A stretch of DNA of 64,000 bases from Butyricimonas paravirosa (GCF_032878955.1 NZ_CP043839.1:558001-622000); one strand, 5' to 3'; shown: positions 25,468 through 34,905, counted from the stretch's first letter. The notes: generated by a model not told the origin, from the letters alone. Numbers and translations: made by a program.

Positions 25468-26631
25468 ATGGCTAAAACATACGCAGAAATAAACGATAAA
25501 ATCAAGAAAGGTACGGCTGTCGTGTTGACTGCCGAAGAGGTTGCAGAACTGGCAAAAACGCTCTCCCCGAAAGAGATCGCAGAGAAAGTGGATGTCGTGA
25601 CCACGGCCACTTTCGGGGCAATGTGTTCCTCCGGGGCATTTTTAAACTTCGGACACGCTAATCCCCCGATTCGCATGGAAAAAATCGAATTGAACGGCAT
25701 TCGTGTCAGTGGCGGATTGGCTGCCGTGGACACTTACGTGGGAGCAACTGATTGCAATCCGGAAAACCCCAGTTACGGGGGAGCCCACATCATAGAAGAT
25801 CTGATTGCAGGTAAAGAAATCACGCTGGAGGCCTGGGGAAAAGGTACGGATTGTTATCCCCGGAAACATATCAAAACAGTGATCACCAAAGACACGATCA
25901 ACGAGGCTATCCTGTACAACCCCAGAAATGCCTACCAGAATTATAACGTGGCTACTAATTCCACGGATAAAATTAAATACACGTACATGGGAACCTTGTT
26001 GCCAAAATTGCGAAACGCCTCTTACAGCACGGCCGGAGAATTATCTCCCCTGTTGAACGATCCGGAATGTCGCACGATCGGTTTAGGAACTCGTATTTTC
26101 CTCTGCGGGACAGAAGGATACGTCACTTGGAACGGAACACAATTCCACTCCACAAAAGAAACGAACGAACACGGTATTCCCACCAGCAATGCCCGCACGA
26201 TTGCCGTGATCGGAGACTTAAAAAATATGAGTACGGAATTTTTAAGAGGAGTTTATTACGAAAAATACGGGGTAAGCATGTTTGTCGGCATCGGCATCCC
26301 CATCCCGATTCTGGATGAAGACCTTGCCCGCAGAGTATCTATCCGAAATGAACAAATAGAAACCACGGTTGTCGATTACGGAGACGGGAATAAGATTTTA
26401 GGTAAAACAAATTATGCCGCCCTGCAAAGTGGAGAGATCGAGGTCAATGGCCATAAAATCAAAACGGCTCCTGTTGCCAGCTTGTCAAAAGCCCGGCAAA
26501 TTGCCGAGATTTTAAAGTCATGGATTCAGAAAGGAGATTTCCTGCTCACGGAACCCGTTCGCCCCATGCCAACAGGCACTTCTCTAAAAGGACTCCAAGA
26601 AATTGAAAATGGAGAATTGAAAAAAGATTAA
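25468..26631 (+). CDS. Sulfide-dependent homocysteine biosynthesis protein (DUF39/COG1900)
   Basis: 387 residues from the ATG at 25468; an upstream TTG would add four residues. It matches the homocysteine-forming protein family first linked to methanogens (COG1900/DUF39), which converts aspartate semialdehyde plus sulfide to homocysteine without O-acylhomoserine. Landmarks are TTATFGAMCSSGAFLNFGHANPPIR, GGLAAVDTYVGATDCNPENPSYGGAH and GTRIFLCG, with conserved Cys residues. It is the first structural gene behind the SAM riboswitch and leader ORF, and its partners follow directly. The family assignment is strong; activity in this organism is inferred. Confidence 0.92.
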   Translation: MAKTYAEINDKIKKGTAVVLTAEEVAELAKTLSPKEIAEKVDVVTTATFGAMCSSGAFLNFGHANPPIRMEKIELNGIRVSGGLAAVDTYVGATDCNPENPSYGGAHIIEDLIAGKEITLEAWGKGTDCYPRKHIKTVITKDTINEAILYNPRNAYQNYNVATNSTDKIKYTYMGTLLPKLRNASYSTAGELSPLLNDPECRTIGLGTRIFLCGTEGYVTWNGTQFHSTKETNEHGIPTSNARTIAVIGDLKNMSTEFLRGVYYEKYGVSMFVGIGIPIPILDEDLARRVSIRNEQIETTVVDYGDGNKILGKTNYAALQSGEIEVNGHKIKTAPVASLSKARQIAEILKSWIQKGDFLLTEPVRPMPTGTSLKGLQEIENGELKKD

Positions 26632-26725
26632 GTGCTTGCCGATTCAACGATTACGTGATTTTATAATCATCTAATCGGAAATCACAGAATCAAATAATTA
26701 GTAAAATCTAAAATTAATAGCGGCT

Positions 26726-27148
26726 ATGACTAAAAAAGTAATATTAACCTTCCCGGTTGACGCAACAGACAGACCCTTGACATACGACTTAATTCGTATC
26801 TATGATGTAAAAGTAAATATCCTAAAGGCGGAGATACAACCCGGAAAAACCGGATCACTCTTGATCGAAATGGACGCGGATCCCTTGAGAATAGAACAGG
26901 CTATCGCCTTCCTGAATGATAACGGGGTAACCGTAAGCCCTGTATCCAGCAAGATTTCTTACGACGAATCCCGTTGTATCAATTGTGGTAACTGTGCCTC
27001 GGCCTGTTTCTCCCACGCCTTGACGATCGAGGCTCCCGACTGGAAACTACAATTCAATCCCGAAAAATGTATCGCCTGCAAACTATGTTTAAAAGCTTGC
27101 CCGTTGAAACTTTTCAAGATTGAATTCAGTAATCCGGAAAGCTGCTAG
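26726..27148 (+). CDS. NIL domain and 2x[4Fe-4S] ferredoxin protein
   Basis: 140 residues. Residues 1-75 form a NIL ligand-binding domain (found in methionine transporters), and residues 85-135 carry two [4Fe-4S] clusters: CINCGNCASAC and CIACKLCLKAC. Such proteins (MA1822-type) accompany the DUF39 homocysteine synthase and are thought to supply electrons or sulfur for the reductive step. The NIL domain could sense methionine or homocysteine. It lies 94 bp after the DUF39 gene and 35 bp before the UPF0280 gene on the same strand. Confidence 0.92.
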   Translation: MTKKVILTFPVDATDRPLTYDLIRIYDVKVNILKAEIQPGKTGSLLIEMDADPLRIEQAIAFLNDNGVTVSPVSSKISYDESRCINCGNCASACFSHALTIEAPDWKLQFNPEKCIACKLCLKACPLKLFKIEFSNPESC

Positions 27149-27183
27149 ACAATTGAAAATTGAAATTATAAATTAATTCGGTT

Positions 27184-27945
27184 ATGATCGAGTACAAAAA
27201 TCGCACATATCGGGAGCATTTGCAGAAAGAGCGCTGGTATTCTTTCACGGTTGCTTACAAAGAGACAGACCTGTGGATCGGAATAGATCAAGCATCTTTC
27301 CAAGAAAGCATACCTACATTCACGGAATCCCGAATCCGAACATTACGGGAATATATGGATGCTTACCTGCAAAATGATCCGGATTACGCCACGTCACTCG
27401 TTCCCTACGAGGCACAACCGGGAGCCCCGACCATTTTTCAAGAGATGTCTGAGGTGGCCAGAAAATCCGGAATCGGTCCGATGAGCGCAGTTGCCGGGGC
27501 TGTTGCCAGCCGAATTGGTCAAGAGGTCAAAGAAAAGTACGGGGTGCGGGAAATCATCGTGGAAAATGGCGGGGACATCTACGCAGACATACAAGAAAAC
27601 ATAGATATTGCCGTGTTTGCCGGGGCCTCTCCCCTGTCGGAAAAAGTGGGTTTCACCCTCCGGGCTGACCACGCCCCCCTGGGAATTTGTACTTCATCCG
27701 GAACCGTGGGTCCCTCTTTAAGTTTCGGGAAAGCGGATGCTGTCATGATTATTTGTAAAAATTGTGCTTTAGCCGACACGTACGCCACGGCTTTTGCCAA
27801 CGAGATCAAAACAACAGATGACATCGCCCCCTGCATCGAAAAGATCGGGAAGACGAAAGACATCCTTGCCGCCATCTGCATCAAGGATGACAAAATCGGA
27901 ATTCACGGCATTTTTGATTTAAAACTCTTTCATTCTAAACTTTAA
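27184..27945 (+). CDS. UPF0280 (COG2122) protein of homocysteine pathway
   Basis: 253 residues. It matches UPF0280, an ApbE-related fold family that co-occurs with DUF39 and the NIL-ferredoxin genes. Landmarks: MSEVARKSGIGPMSAVAGAVA, VENGGDIYADI and GICTSSGTVGPSLSFGKADA. Its chemistry in the pathway is unsettled; ApbE-like folds bind flavin, so a flavin-linked electron-transfer role is possible. It is translated 16 bp before metH, which completes the methylation step. Firm at family level, speculative in function. Confidence 0.9.
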   Translation: MIEYKNRTYREHLQKERWYSFTVAYKETDLWIGIDQASFQESIPTFTESRIRTLREYMDAYLQNDPDYATSLVPYEAQPGAPTIFQEMSEVARKSGIGPMSAVAGAVASRIGQEVKEKYGVREIIVENGGDIYADIQENIDIAVFAGASPLSEKVGFTLRADHAPLGICTSSGTVGPSLSFGKADAVMIICKNCALADTYATAFANEIKTTDDIAPCIEKIGKTKDILAAICIKDDKIGIHGIFDLKLFHSKL

Positions 27946-27961
27946 ATTCTAAATTACAAAA

Positions 27962-30900
27962 ATGAACCTACAAGATCGCATATACATACTAGATGGAGCC
28001 ACCGGAACAGCTTTGCAGCAATTCCGGTTGACAGAAACCGATTTCCGAGGCGAGGAATTTGCACAACACCCGATCCCCCTAAAGGGAAACAACGATGTGC
28101 TGAATATTACCCGCCCGGACGTGATTCGTCAGGTACATCAAAACTATATTGATGCGGGAGCCGATATTATCGAAACCAACACCTTCAATGCCAATGCTAT
28201 TTCACAAACCGAATATGGCTGTTCGGAATGGGTGGAACGCTTTAACTTGGAAGGCGCCCGTCTGGCAAAAGAAACCGCAGCCGCTTGTAAAGAACGGAAA
28301 ATTTACGTGGCAGGAAGTATCGGACCAACCGATAAATCCCTGACCCTCGCCCCCGATCCCGATCAACCGACTTACCGAATCGTGGATTTCGACACGCTGG
28401 CCAACGCATACGCCAGTCAGGTAACGGCATTAATAGAAGGCGGTGTAGATTTGTTGCTGGTTGAAACCATCTATGACGGGCTGAATGCGAAAGCCGCTCT
28501 TTACGCTATCGCAAAAGTACAGGAAGAGAAAGGCACGCATCTTCCCGTGATGCTCTCCGCCACGGTAAACGACAAAAGCGGACGTACACTGACCGGACAA
28601 TCACTAGAGGCCCTGTTCACAAGCCTTTCCCACTACCCGATTCTCAGCTTTGGCCTGAACTGTTCATTCGGAGCGAAAGAGTTACACCATTTCCTGCGGG
28701 AACTGGCTCCACGCATCCCGTGTTACATCAGTATATACCCGAACGCGGGACTACCGAATGAAATGGGAGAATACGACGAATCACCGGAATTCACCGCTCT
28801 TTGTCTCCAGAACATGGCAAAAGAGGGATTGATCAATATTGCCGGAGGATGTTGCGGAACGACACCGGAACACATCCGGGCAATCGCAAACGCCTTGAAA
28901 GACATCCCCCCTAGAAAAGTCCCGACATCCAACCACCAACTAAAAGTGAGTGGTCTCGATACCGTCGTGGTGGATAAGGAATTAAACAATTTTATCAATA
29001 TCGGCGAACGTACAAACGTGGCAGGTTCCGCTAAATTTGCCCGTCTTATCCGGGAAAAGAATTACACGGAGGCTGCCACGATCGCCCGGAAACAGATCGA
29101 GGCAGGAGCGTCTATCATCGACATCAACATGGATGATGCCATGTTGGACGGCACGGCCGAGATGGAACGTTTCGTGCGAATCATCAGCAACGAACCGGAT
29201 ATTGCCAAAGCGGCTTTCATGATAGATTCTTCCAAGTGGGAAACCATCCTTGCCGGGTTAAAAAACACGCAAGGAAAATGTATTGTAAACTCGATCAGCT
29301 TGAAAGAAGGGGAAAAAGACTTCCTTTACAAAGCCAAAGAAATTCAACGTCTGGGGGCGGCCGTGGTCGTGATGGCATTTGACGAAGAAGGCCAAGCCAC
29401 GACATTCCAACGCAAAATAGACATTTGCCAAAGAGCTTACGACTTGTTGACCTCGCAAGCCGGATTCACTCCCGAAAACATTATCTTCGACGTGAATATC
29501 CTAGCCATCGGAACCGGCATCGAGGAACACAACAATTATGCCGTGGACTATATCGAAGCGGTACGCTGGATTAAACAAAACTTGAAAGGATGCCGCACAT
29601 CCGGTGGTGTCTCCAACCTGTCATTCTCGTTCCGGGGAAACAACACGGTGCGGGAAGCCATGCACTCCGTTTTCTTGTACCATGCCATCCATGCAGGGTT
29701 GGACATGGCGATCGTGAATCCTGCCATGTTACAGGTATATGACGAGATCGACCCGATATTGCTGAAAGCCGTGGAAGACGTCGTACTAAACCGTACACCT
29801 GAAGCAACGGAAACCCTGATCACCCTTGCCGAAAAATACAAGGAAACGAAAGGAGAAGTAAAAACAGTGCAACAGGAAGAATGGCGGAACCGTCCCCTGG
29901 AAGAACGTCTCGGACACGCTCTGATCAAGGGAATCACGGATTATCTGACGGAAGACCTTCAAGAGGCACTCGCGCATTATGCCAGCCCGGTCGAGATCAT
30001 TGAAGAACCTTTAATGAAAGGCATGGAACGGGTCGGACAATTCTTCGGGGAAGGAAAAATGTTCTTGCCACAGGTCGTGAAATCAGCCAAGGTTATGAAA
30101 GAAGCCGTACACATCCTGCAACCGGAAATCGAACGTCACAACGCATCGGGCAAAAACGTAACCCGCCGCCCCCGTGTCGTGATTGCCACGGTGAAAGGAG
30201 ACGTACACGACATCGGTAAAAATATCGTGAATATTGTTCTGACCTGTAATAATCTGGATGTAATCGACCTTGGTGTCATGGTTGACAATCAGAGTATTGT
30301 TAAGGCTGCCAAAGAACACGAGGCAGATATTATCGGAGTCAGCGGTTTGATCACGCCCTCTCTGGGGGAAATGGAAAACCTGTGCGAACTGTTGCAAAAA
30401 GAACAATTACAAGTTCCCCTACTTGTTGGCGGGGCTACGACCTCAACCGTGCATACGGCCGTCAAACTAGCACCTAAATACGATTATTGCGTTGTATCAG
30501 GCGGTGACGCATCCCGGACCGTGGGAATCATCAAGCGTTTACTGAATGACCGGGAAAATTATATTCGTGAAATAAAAGTTGAACAAGAAAACATTCGAAC
30601 TTTGTACAATCAACATCAACAAAAACAAATATCACTCGAAGAGGCTCGCCGGAGAGCCCCTCGGTACGATTGGGATCACATGGAGCCCACAACTTTCGGA
30701 GAACACAATCTACTGGTAAAACGCTTGAATCTCGAAGATTTAGTGGAAAGAATCGACTGGACACCATTTTTCCATTTCTGGGGATTCAAAGGGATATACC
30801 CGGAAATCATTTACACGAACGACGAGGCGGACCGTACTTACCAGGCAGCACTGGATATGCTGGGTAAAGTGATCGCCGGAAATGAATTTGACGTTTCCAT

Positions 30901-31384
30901 CATTGTCCGTTTCTTTGATGCCTATTCGGAGCATGAAGACATCGTTCTGGATGGTCAATATCGATTCACGATGCCCCGACAGCAAGCGGACTTGGAAGAG
31001 TGTCTTTCACTGGCTGATTTCGTCATCCCGAAAGAAAAAGGAATTGGCAGCGTGGGACTATTCTGCTTGAAAGTACAGGATGATCACCAATGCAACGATT
31101 GCCGTGATTTTGAACACTTGTTACGAGGAAGTCTCTGTGCCCGGTTAGCAGAAGCCTGCGCGGAATGGATGCAGGAACAAGTCAATGAAGGAACTCACAT
31201 CATCCGTCCCGCTTTCGGTTACCCGACTTGCCCGGATCATGCGATGAAGAAATTGGCCTTTGACATTCTGGATGCTCCTGCCCAGATCGGGGTACGCCTC
31301 ACCGAGGGGTATTCCATCTATCCCTCGACAAGCCTGTGTGGTATGCTGATTTCTCATCCTAAAGCAAAATATTTTAGCGTATAA
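27962..31384 (+). CDS. metH: Cobalamin-dependent methionine synthase
   Basis: 1140 residues, slightly shorter than E. coli MetH (1227). Domain order: homocysteine-binding barrel (about 1-310, Zn ligands in GLNCSFG near 229 and GGCCGTTPEHI near 295), methyl-THF (pterin) domain (about 340-610, INIGERTNVAGSAKFARLI), B12-binding domain (about 650-880, DVHDIGKNIV near 747, whose His replaces the cobalamin base) and an AdoMet-binding reactivation domain (about 900-1140, RPAFGYPTCPDH, LTEGYSIYPSTSLCG). It transfers the methyl of 5-methyl-THF to homocysteine in the cytosol. It follows the homocysteine synthesis genes and precedes metF, separated from it by a 200-bp stretch with a fold-back repeat. 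Confidence 0.98.
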   Translation: MNLQDRIYILDGATGTALQQFRLTETDFRGEEFAQHPIPLKGNNDVLNITRPDVIRQVHQNYIDAGADIIETNTFNANAISQTEYGCSEWVERFNLEGARLAKETAAACKERKIYVAGSIGPTDKSLTLAPDPDQPTYRIVDFDTLANAYASQVTALIEGGVDLLLVETIYDGLNAKAALYAIAKVQEEKGTHLPVMLSATVNDKSGRTLTGQSLEALFTSLSHYPILSFGLNCSFGAKELHHFLRELAPRIPCYISIYPNAGLPNEMGEYDESPEFTALCLQNMAKEGLINIAGGCCGTTPEHIRAIANALKDIPPRKVPTSNHQLKVSGLDTVVVDKELNNFINIGERTNVAGSAKFARLIREKNYTEAATIARKQIEAGASIIDINMDDAMLDGTAEMERFVRIISNEPDIAKAAFMIDSSKWETILAGLKNTQGKCIVNSISLKEGEKDFLYKAKEIQRLGAAVVVMAFDEEGQATTFQRKIDICQRAYDLLTSQAGFTPENIIFDVNILAIGTGIEEHNNYAVDYIEAVRWIKQNLKGCRTSGGVSNLSFSFRGNNTVREAMHSVFLYHAIHAGLDMAIVNPAMLQVYDEIDPILLKAVEDVVLNRTPEATETLITLAEKYKETKGEVKTVQQEEWRNRPLEERLGHALIKGITDYLTEDLQEALAHYASPVEIIEEPLMKGMERVGQFFGEGKMFLPQVVKSAKVMKEAVHILQPEIERHNASGKNVTRRPRVVIATVKGDVHDIGKNIVNIVLTCNNLDVIDLGVMVDNQSIVKAAKEHEADIIGVSGLITPSLGEMENLCELLQKEQLQVPLLVGGATTSTVHTAVKLAPKYDYCVVSGGDASRTVGIIKRLLNDRENYIREIKVEQENIRTLYNQHQQKQISLEEARRRAPRYDWDHMEPTTFGEHNLLVKRLNLEDLVERIDWTPFFHFWGFKGIYPEIIYTNDEADRTYQAALDMLGKVIAGNEFDVSIIVRFFDAYSEHEDIVLDGQYRFTMPRQQADLEECLSLADFVIPKEKGIGSVGLFCLKVQDDHQCNDCRDFEHLLRGSLCARLAEACAEWMQEQVNEGTHIIRPAFGYPTCPDHAMKKLAFDILDAPAQIGVRLTEGYSIYPSTSLCGMLISHPKAKYFSV

Positions 31385-31409
31385 GACTCTAAAATAAGAT
31401 AAAAGTAAC

Positions 31410-31545
31410 AAACTCCCTCCCCCCTTCGGGGTACTCCCTCTATAAACAGAGGGAGAGCTGGAATACTCCCTGTTTTCGGGAAGAGTCACCAACTCCTCCT
31501 CTGTTTATAGAGGAGGTGGCAGCAAAGCTGACGGAGGAGTTTGAA
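31410..31545. repeat. Fold-back intergenic repeat, copy A (metH-metF gap)
   Basis: About 135 bp with nested palindromes: an outer ACTCCCTCC / GGAGGAGT pair, two 22-bp palindromes built on CTCTATAAACAGAG and CTCTGTTTATAGAG, and a central hairpin. It is the reverse complement of the copy at 41850-41975, with near-identical outer parts. The central stem here is TCCC/GGGA. It lies inside the met operon and would be transcribed with it, where it might act as an intercistronic stabiliser or attenuator. Confidence 0.8.
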
Positions 31546-31587
31546 CTCTAAAATAGATAAACTATTGGAATCTAAAAATCTAAAATT

Positions 31588-32541
31588 ATGAAAGTCATCG
31601 ACATACTCAACAATACAGACAAAGCGGTATTCTCTTTCGAGCTGGTACCGCCACTAAAAGGCGGAGACATCAATAAAATATACGAGGCCATCGAACCCTT
31701 GATTGCCCTTGCTCCCCCATTCATTAACATTACCTTTCACCGGGATGAAGTGGTATATCGTGAATACCCGGACGGAACGATCAAAAAAGTTACCGTGACA
31801 AAACGCCCCGGTTCCGTGGCACTGGCCGCAGCCATCATGAGACGGTACAACGTGGACATGGTTCCTCATATCGTGTGCGGGGGAGCCACCCGCCACAAGA
31901 TCGAAAACGAACTCATAGACTTGAATTTCCTTGACATTGAAAACGTGATGGCACTCCGGGGTGATCCCATACCGGGAGAACGTTTCTTTACTCCCGAAGA
32001 AGGCGGACACCAATATAGTTGTGAACTGGTAGAACAAATCACTCGCATGAACCACGGCCAATACTTGGATGACACGCTGACAGATGCCGTTCCCACGAAC
32101 TTCTGCATCGGGGTTGCCGGATACCCGGAAAAACATTACGAGGCACCCAACCAAGCCTGTGACATCGAGAACCTGAAAAAGAAAGTCGATGCGGGAGTGA
32201 ATTATATCGTCACCCAGATGTTTTTCGATAACTCCAAATTTTTCCAGTTTGTCGATAAATGCCGGGCGCAAGGAATTAACGTACCTATCGTACCGGGATT
32301 AAAACCCATATCAACATTCAAACATCTGGAAATGCTCCCACGTACATTCAGTATAGACATCCCACACGAACTGGTTAAAGAGATTCGTTCATGCAAAAAT
32401 AACAAGGAGATCAACCAAGTCGGTATAGAATGGTGCGTGGCACAGAGTAAAGAACTCATCGCACACGGGGTTCCCGCCGTTCATTACTACACGATGGGGA
32501 AATCGGAAAATATTCAGGAAATTGTAAAACAAGTTTTCTAA
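31588..32541 (+). CDS. metF: 5,10-methylenetetrahydrofolate reductase
   Basis: 317 residues, FAD-dependent MTHFR of the bacterial type. FSFELVPPLKG near residue 15, the folate loop NVMALRGDP near residue 117 and GYPEKH near 180 are conserved. It reduces 5,10-methylene-THF to 5-methyl-THF, the methyl donor for MetH encoded just upstream. The NhaC-family gene starts three bases after its stop, so the two are co-translated. Cytosolic. Confidence 0.98.
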   Translation: MKVIDILNNTDKAVFSFELVPPLKGGDINKIYEAIEPLIALAPPFINITFHRDEVVYREYPDGTIKKVTVTKRPGSVALAAAIMRRYNVDMVPHIVCGGATRHKIENELIDLNFLDIENVMALRGDPIPGERFFTPEEGGHQYSCELVEQITRMNHGQYLDDTLTDAVPTNFCIGVAGYPEKHYEAPNQACDIENLKKKVDAGVNYIVTQMFFDNSKFFQFVDKCRAQGINVPIVPGLKPISTFKHLEMLPRTFSIDIPHELVKEIRSCKNNKEINQVGIEWCVAQSKELIAHGVPAVHYYTMGKSENIQEIVKQVF

Positions 32542-32544
32542 GCT

Positions 32545-33834
32545 ATGCAACAAGAAACTAAACCAAACTTTTGGGCACTAACTCCCTTGATCGTATTTTT
32601 AAGTATCTACCTGATCGCCTCTATCATCATGGGAGATTTTTACAAAATGCCGATCACGGTAGCATTTCTCGTCTCTTCCGTTGTGGCCGTGGCCATCTCT
32701 TCCGGGGGAAAACTCCACAAACGGATAGACCTATTCTGTAAAGGAGCCGCCAACAGCAATATCATGCTCATGGTATGGATTTTTATCCTTGCCGGGGCAT
32801 TTGCCCAAACGGCAAAAGCCGTGGGGGCGGTAGATGCGACTGTTAATCTCGCTTTATCCGTACTTCCGGACAGTCTCTTACTCGCGGGGATGTTTATTGC
32901 CGCCTGTTTCATTTCACTTTCCATGGGAACTTCTGTCGGTACGATCGTGGCCCTTACCCCCGTCGCCGTCGGTATTGCCGCACAAACAGGCATAAACACA
33001 CCTTTCATGGTAGCCATCGTGGTCGGAGGAGCCATGTTCGGGGATAACCTATCCTTTATCTCCGACACGACCATTGTTGCCACCCGCACGCAAGGCTGTA
33101 ACATGAAAGATAAATTTAAAGTCAATAGCTTAATTGTCATCCCGGTTGCCATACTCGTAACTATCGTTTACCTGTTCCAAGGCAGCGAAATAACAACAAC
33201 ACCCAACACCACCCCGATCGAGTGGTTAAAAGTAATTCCTTACATTTTGGTACTTACCACCGCATTAGCTGGCGTGAATGTCATGATCGTACTTCTACTC
33301 GGTATTCTCTGTTCCGGTATAGTCGGGATAATTACCGGAAGCATTCAATTCTGGGAATGGATTGCCGCCATGGGTACGGGTATCTCCGGCATGGGAGAAC
33401 TGATCATTATCACGTTACTGGCAGGCGGAATACTCGAAATGATTCGCTACAACGGGGGAATTGCCTACATCATTCAGAAATTGACAACTCATGTCAAATC
33501 AAAAAAAGGAGCCGAATTAAGTATTGCCGCCCTCGTCAGTTTCGCCGATTTATGCACGGCAAACAACACGATAGCCCTCATCATGTCCGGCCCCATAGCT
33601 AAAGATATTGCCCGTCGTTTTGGCGTCGATCCCCGGAAATCAGCTAGCCTGCTAGACACGTTCTCGTGTTTCGTGCAAGGTATCATTCCCTACGGGGCAC
33701 AATTACTCATGGCCGCCGGTCTAGCCTCCATTACCCCGCTAGCCATCATGCAGTACCTCTACTACCCGTACTTGATGGGTGTTGCCGCCCTTTTGGCTAT
33801 ATTCTTCCGCTATCCCCAGAAATACTCTTTATAA
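32545..33834 (+). CDS. NhaC-family transporter, probably methionine uptake (MetT-like)
   Basis: 429 residues with about 11-12 membrane helices; NhaC-family landmarks include SMGTSVGTIVALTPVAVGIA, GDNLSFISDTTIVAT and ADLCTANNTIALIMSGPIAKDIA. By sequence it is an Na+/H+ antiporter-type protein. It lies three bases after metF within a SAM-riboswitch operon, and NhaC-family members regulated by S-box elements have been proposed as methionine transporters (MetT). Methionine or a related sulfur compound is therefore the best guess for its substrate, ahead of sodium. The operon ends near here; a MITE-like element follows. Confidence 0.9.
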   Translation: MQQETKPNFWALTPLIVFLSIYLIASIIMGDFYKMPITVAFLVSSVVAVAISSGGKLHKRIDLFCKGAANSNIMLMVWIFILAGAFAQTAKAVGAVDATVNLALSVLPDSLLLAGMFIAACFISLSMGTSVGTIVALTPVAVGIAAQTGINTPFMVAIVVGGAMFGDNLSFISDTTIVATRTQGCNMKDKFKVNSLIVIPVAILVTIVYLFQGSEITTTPNTTPIEWLKVIPYILVLTTALAGVNVMIVLLLGILCSGIVGIITGSIQFWEWIAAMGTGISGMGELIIITLLAGGILEMIRYNGGIAYIIQKLTTHVKSKKGAELSIAALVSFADLCTANNTIALIMSGPIAKDIARRFGVDPRKSASLLDTFSCFVQGIIPYGAQLLMAAGLASITPLAIMQYLYYPYLMGVAALLAIFFRYPQKYSL

Positions 33835-33864
33835 ATCTAATAGTTCAAATATTTCATTTTAGAA

Positions 33865-34117
33865 CCTGTTTAAATTTCGCATTGATAAGATAAAAATATT
33901 GGGAGTCAGTTGTTCAAGAGACATTCGCTGTTACTCTATTGTTTGGCTAGGTCTTCTCCGTGCTTTCTCCGTGTCACTTGCGAGTGATCACCGGAGGAAA
34001 TACATTTGAACGCGGCACGAATCAAGACGGAGACATATAGGAACACCGAAGGAACATTAGCCTGACCTAGAGGTAATCAAACAACGATAAAATTTTGTTG
34101 AACAAAATTTAAACAGG
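33865..34117. mobile_element. 253-bp MITE-like element with 13-bp inverted ends
   Basis: Perfect terminal inverted repeats CCTGTTTAAATTT (33865-33877) and AAATTTAAACAGG (34105-34117), with an adjacent 21-bp palindrome AAATTTTGTT-G-AACAAAATTT near the right end. Interior parts also match in inverted orientation (CTAGGTC with GACCTAG). There is no coding capacity. It is consistent with a non-autonomous miniature transposable element between the NhaC-family and TSUP genes. No clear target duplication could be identified. Confidence 0.65.
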
Positions 34118-34155
34118 CTATTAAATTTTAAACTTTTACTTCTTAACTTTGCCCC

Positions 34156-34905
34156 ATGACAATAACCGAAATCATCGTCACCATACTTCTCGGTACTGCC
34201 GCAGGTTTTATCAACACGTTTGCCGGGGGCGGCTCCATGTTGGTAGTACCTTTCCTTATCTTCATCGGCTTACCGGCAAACGTGGCGAACGCAACCAATC
34301 GGATTGCTATTTTATTGCAAAACGTGGTATCCGTCAGCGGCTTTAAACAAAAGAAAATACTTGATTTCAAAACCGATTCTAAACTGCTACTCCCCGTGGC
34401 CCTCGGTAGTATCGTGGGTGCATTTATTGCCGTGGACATCAACGAAGAGATATTCAAAAAAGTCATTGCCGGACTTTTAATCGTCATGTTTTTCATGCTA
34501 CTCTTGAACCCGGATGCTTGGGTTAAAGCAAATGTGGACAAGGCAAAAATGAAAAGCCCGTGGCTACGAAACATTATCTTCTTCTTCCTGGGAATTTACG
34601 GCGGATTTATCCAAATCGGTATCGGATTCTTCCTGCTGGCGGGGTTGGTTCTCGGATGCGGTTATGATCTATTAAAAGCCAATGCCATAAAACTATTTAT
34701 CGTGCTATTCTACACGATTATCGCTCTGTCAATCTTTATCTGGAACGATCTCGTGGATTTTAAAGTCGGACTTATCCTAGCCTGTGGAAATATGCTTGGG
34801 GCATGGTTAGGAGTACGTTTCAGTATCAAATGGGGAGCCAAATACATTCGGTATTTCCTGCTCGTCGTACTTGTCATTGTAGCCGTACGCCTGTTTTTCA
34901 GTTAA
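34156..34905 (+). CDS. TSUP-family (TauE/SafE) membrane transporter
   Basis: 249 residues with about seven to eight transmembrane helices. The start GTAAGFINTFAGGGSMLVVPFLIFIGLPANVANATNRIAI and the matching second repeat FFFLGIYGGFIQIGIGFFLLAGLVLG are the paired TauE/SafE signatures (PF01925). Family members export or import sulfur or organic anions such as sulfite or sulfoacetate. The met operon lies just upstream, but a MITE separates them and no operon is claimed. A -7-like TAACTTTG lies only four bases before the ATG, which suggests a leaderless transcript if this is the true promoter. Confidence 0.92.
   Translation: MTITEIIVTILLGTAAGFINTFAGGGSMLVVPFLIFIGLPANVANATNRIAILLQNVVSVSGFKQKKILDFKTDSKLLLPVALGSIVGAFIAVDINEEIFKKVIAGLLIVMFFMLLLNPDAWVKANVDKAKMKSPWLRNIIFFFLGIYGGFIQIGIGFFLLAGLVLGCGYDLLKANAIKLFIVLFYTIIALSIFIWNDLVDFKVGLILACGNMLGAWLGVRFSIKWGAKYIRYFLLVVLVIVAVRLFFS

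Noticed and set aside
31385..31587. Missing gene between metH and metF
   Set aside because: Entire gap is explained by the fold-back repeat and AT-rich sequence; no ORF of meaningful length.
31654..32271. 205-codon ORF antisense to metF
   Set aside because: It lies wholly inside a strongly conserved gene on the other strand, has no family pattern, and looks like a shadow of metF codons.
33840..34155. Remnant of a protein-coding insertion sequence
   Set aside because: No transposase-like reading frame between the inverted ends; size and fold-back pattern fit a MITE instead.
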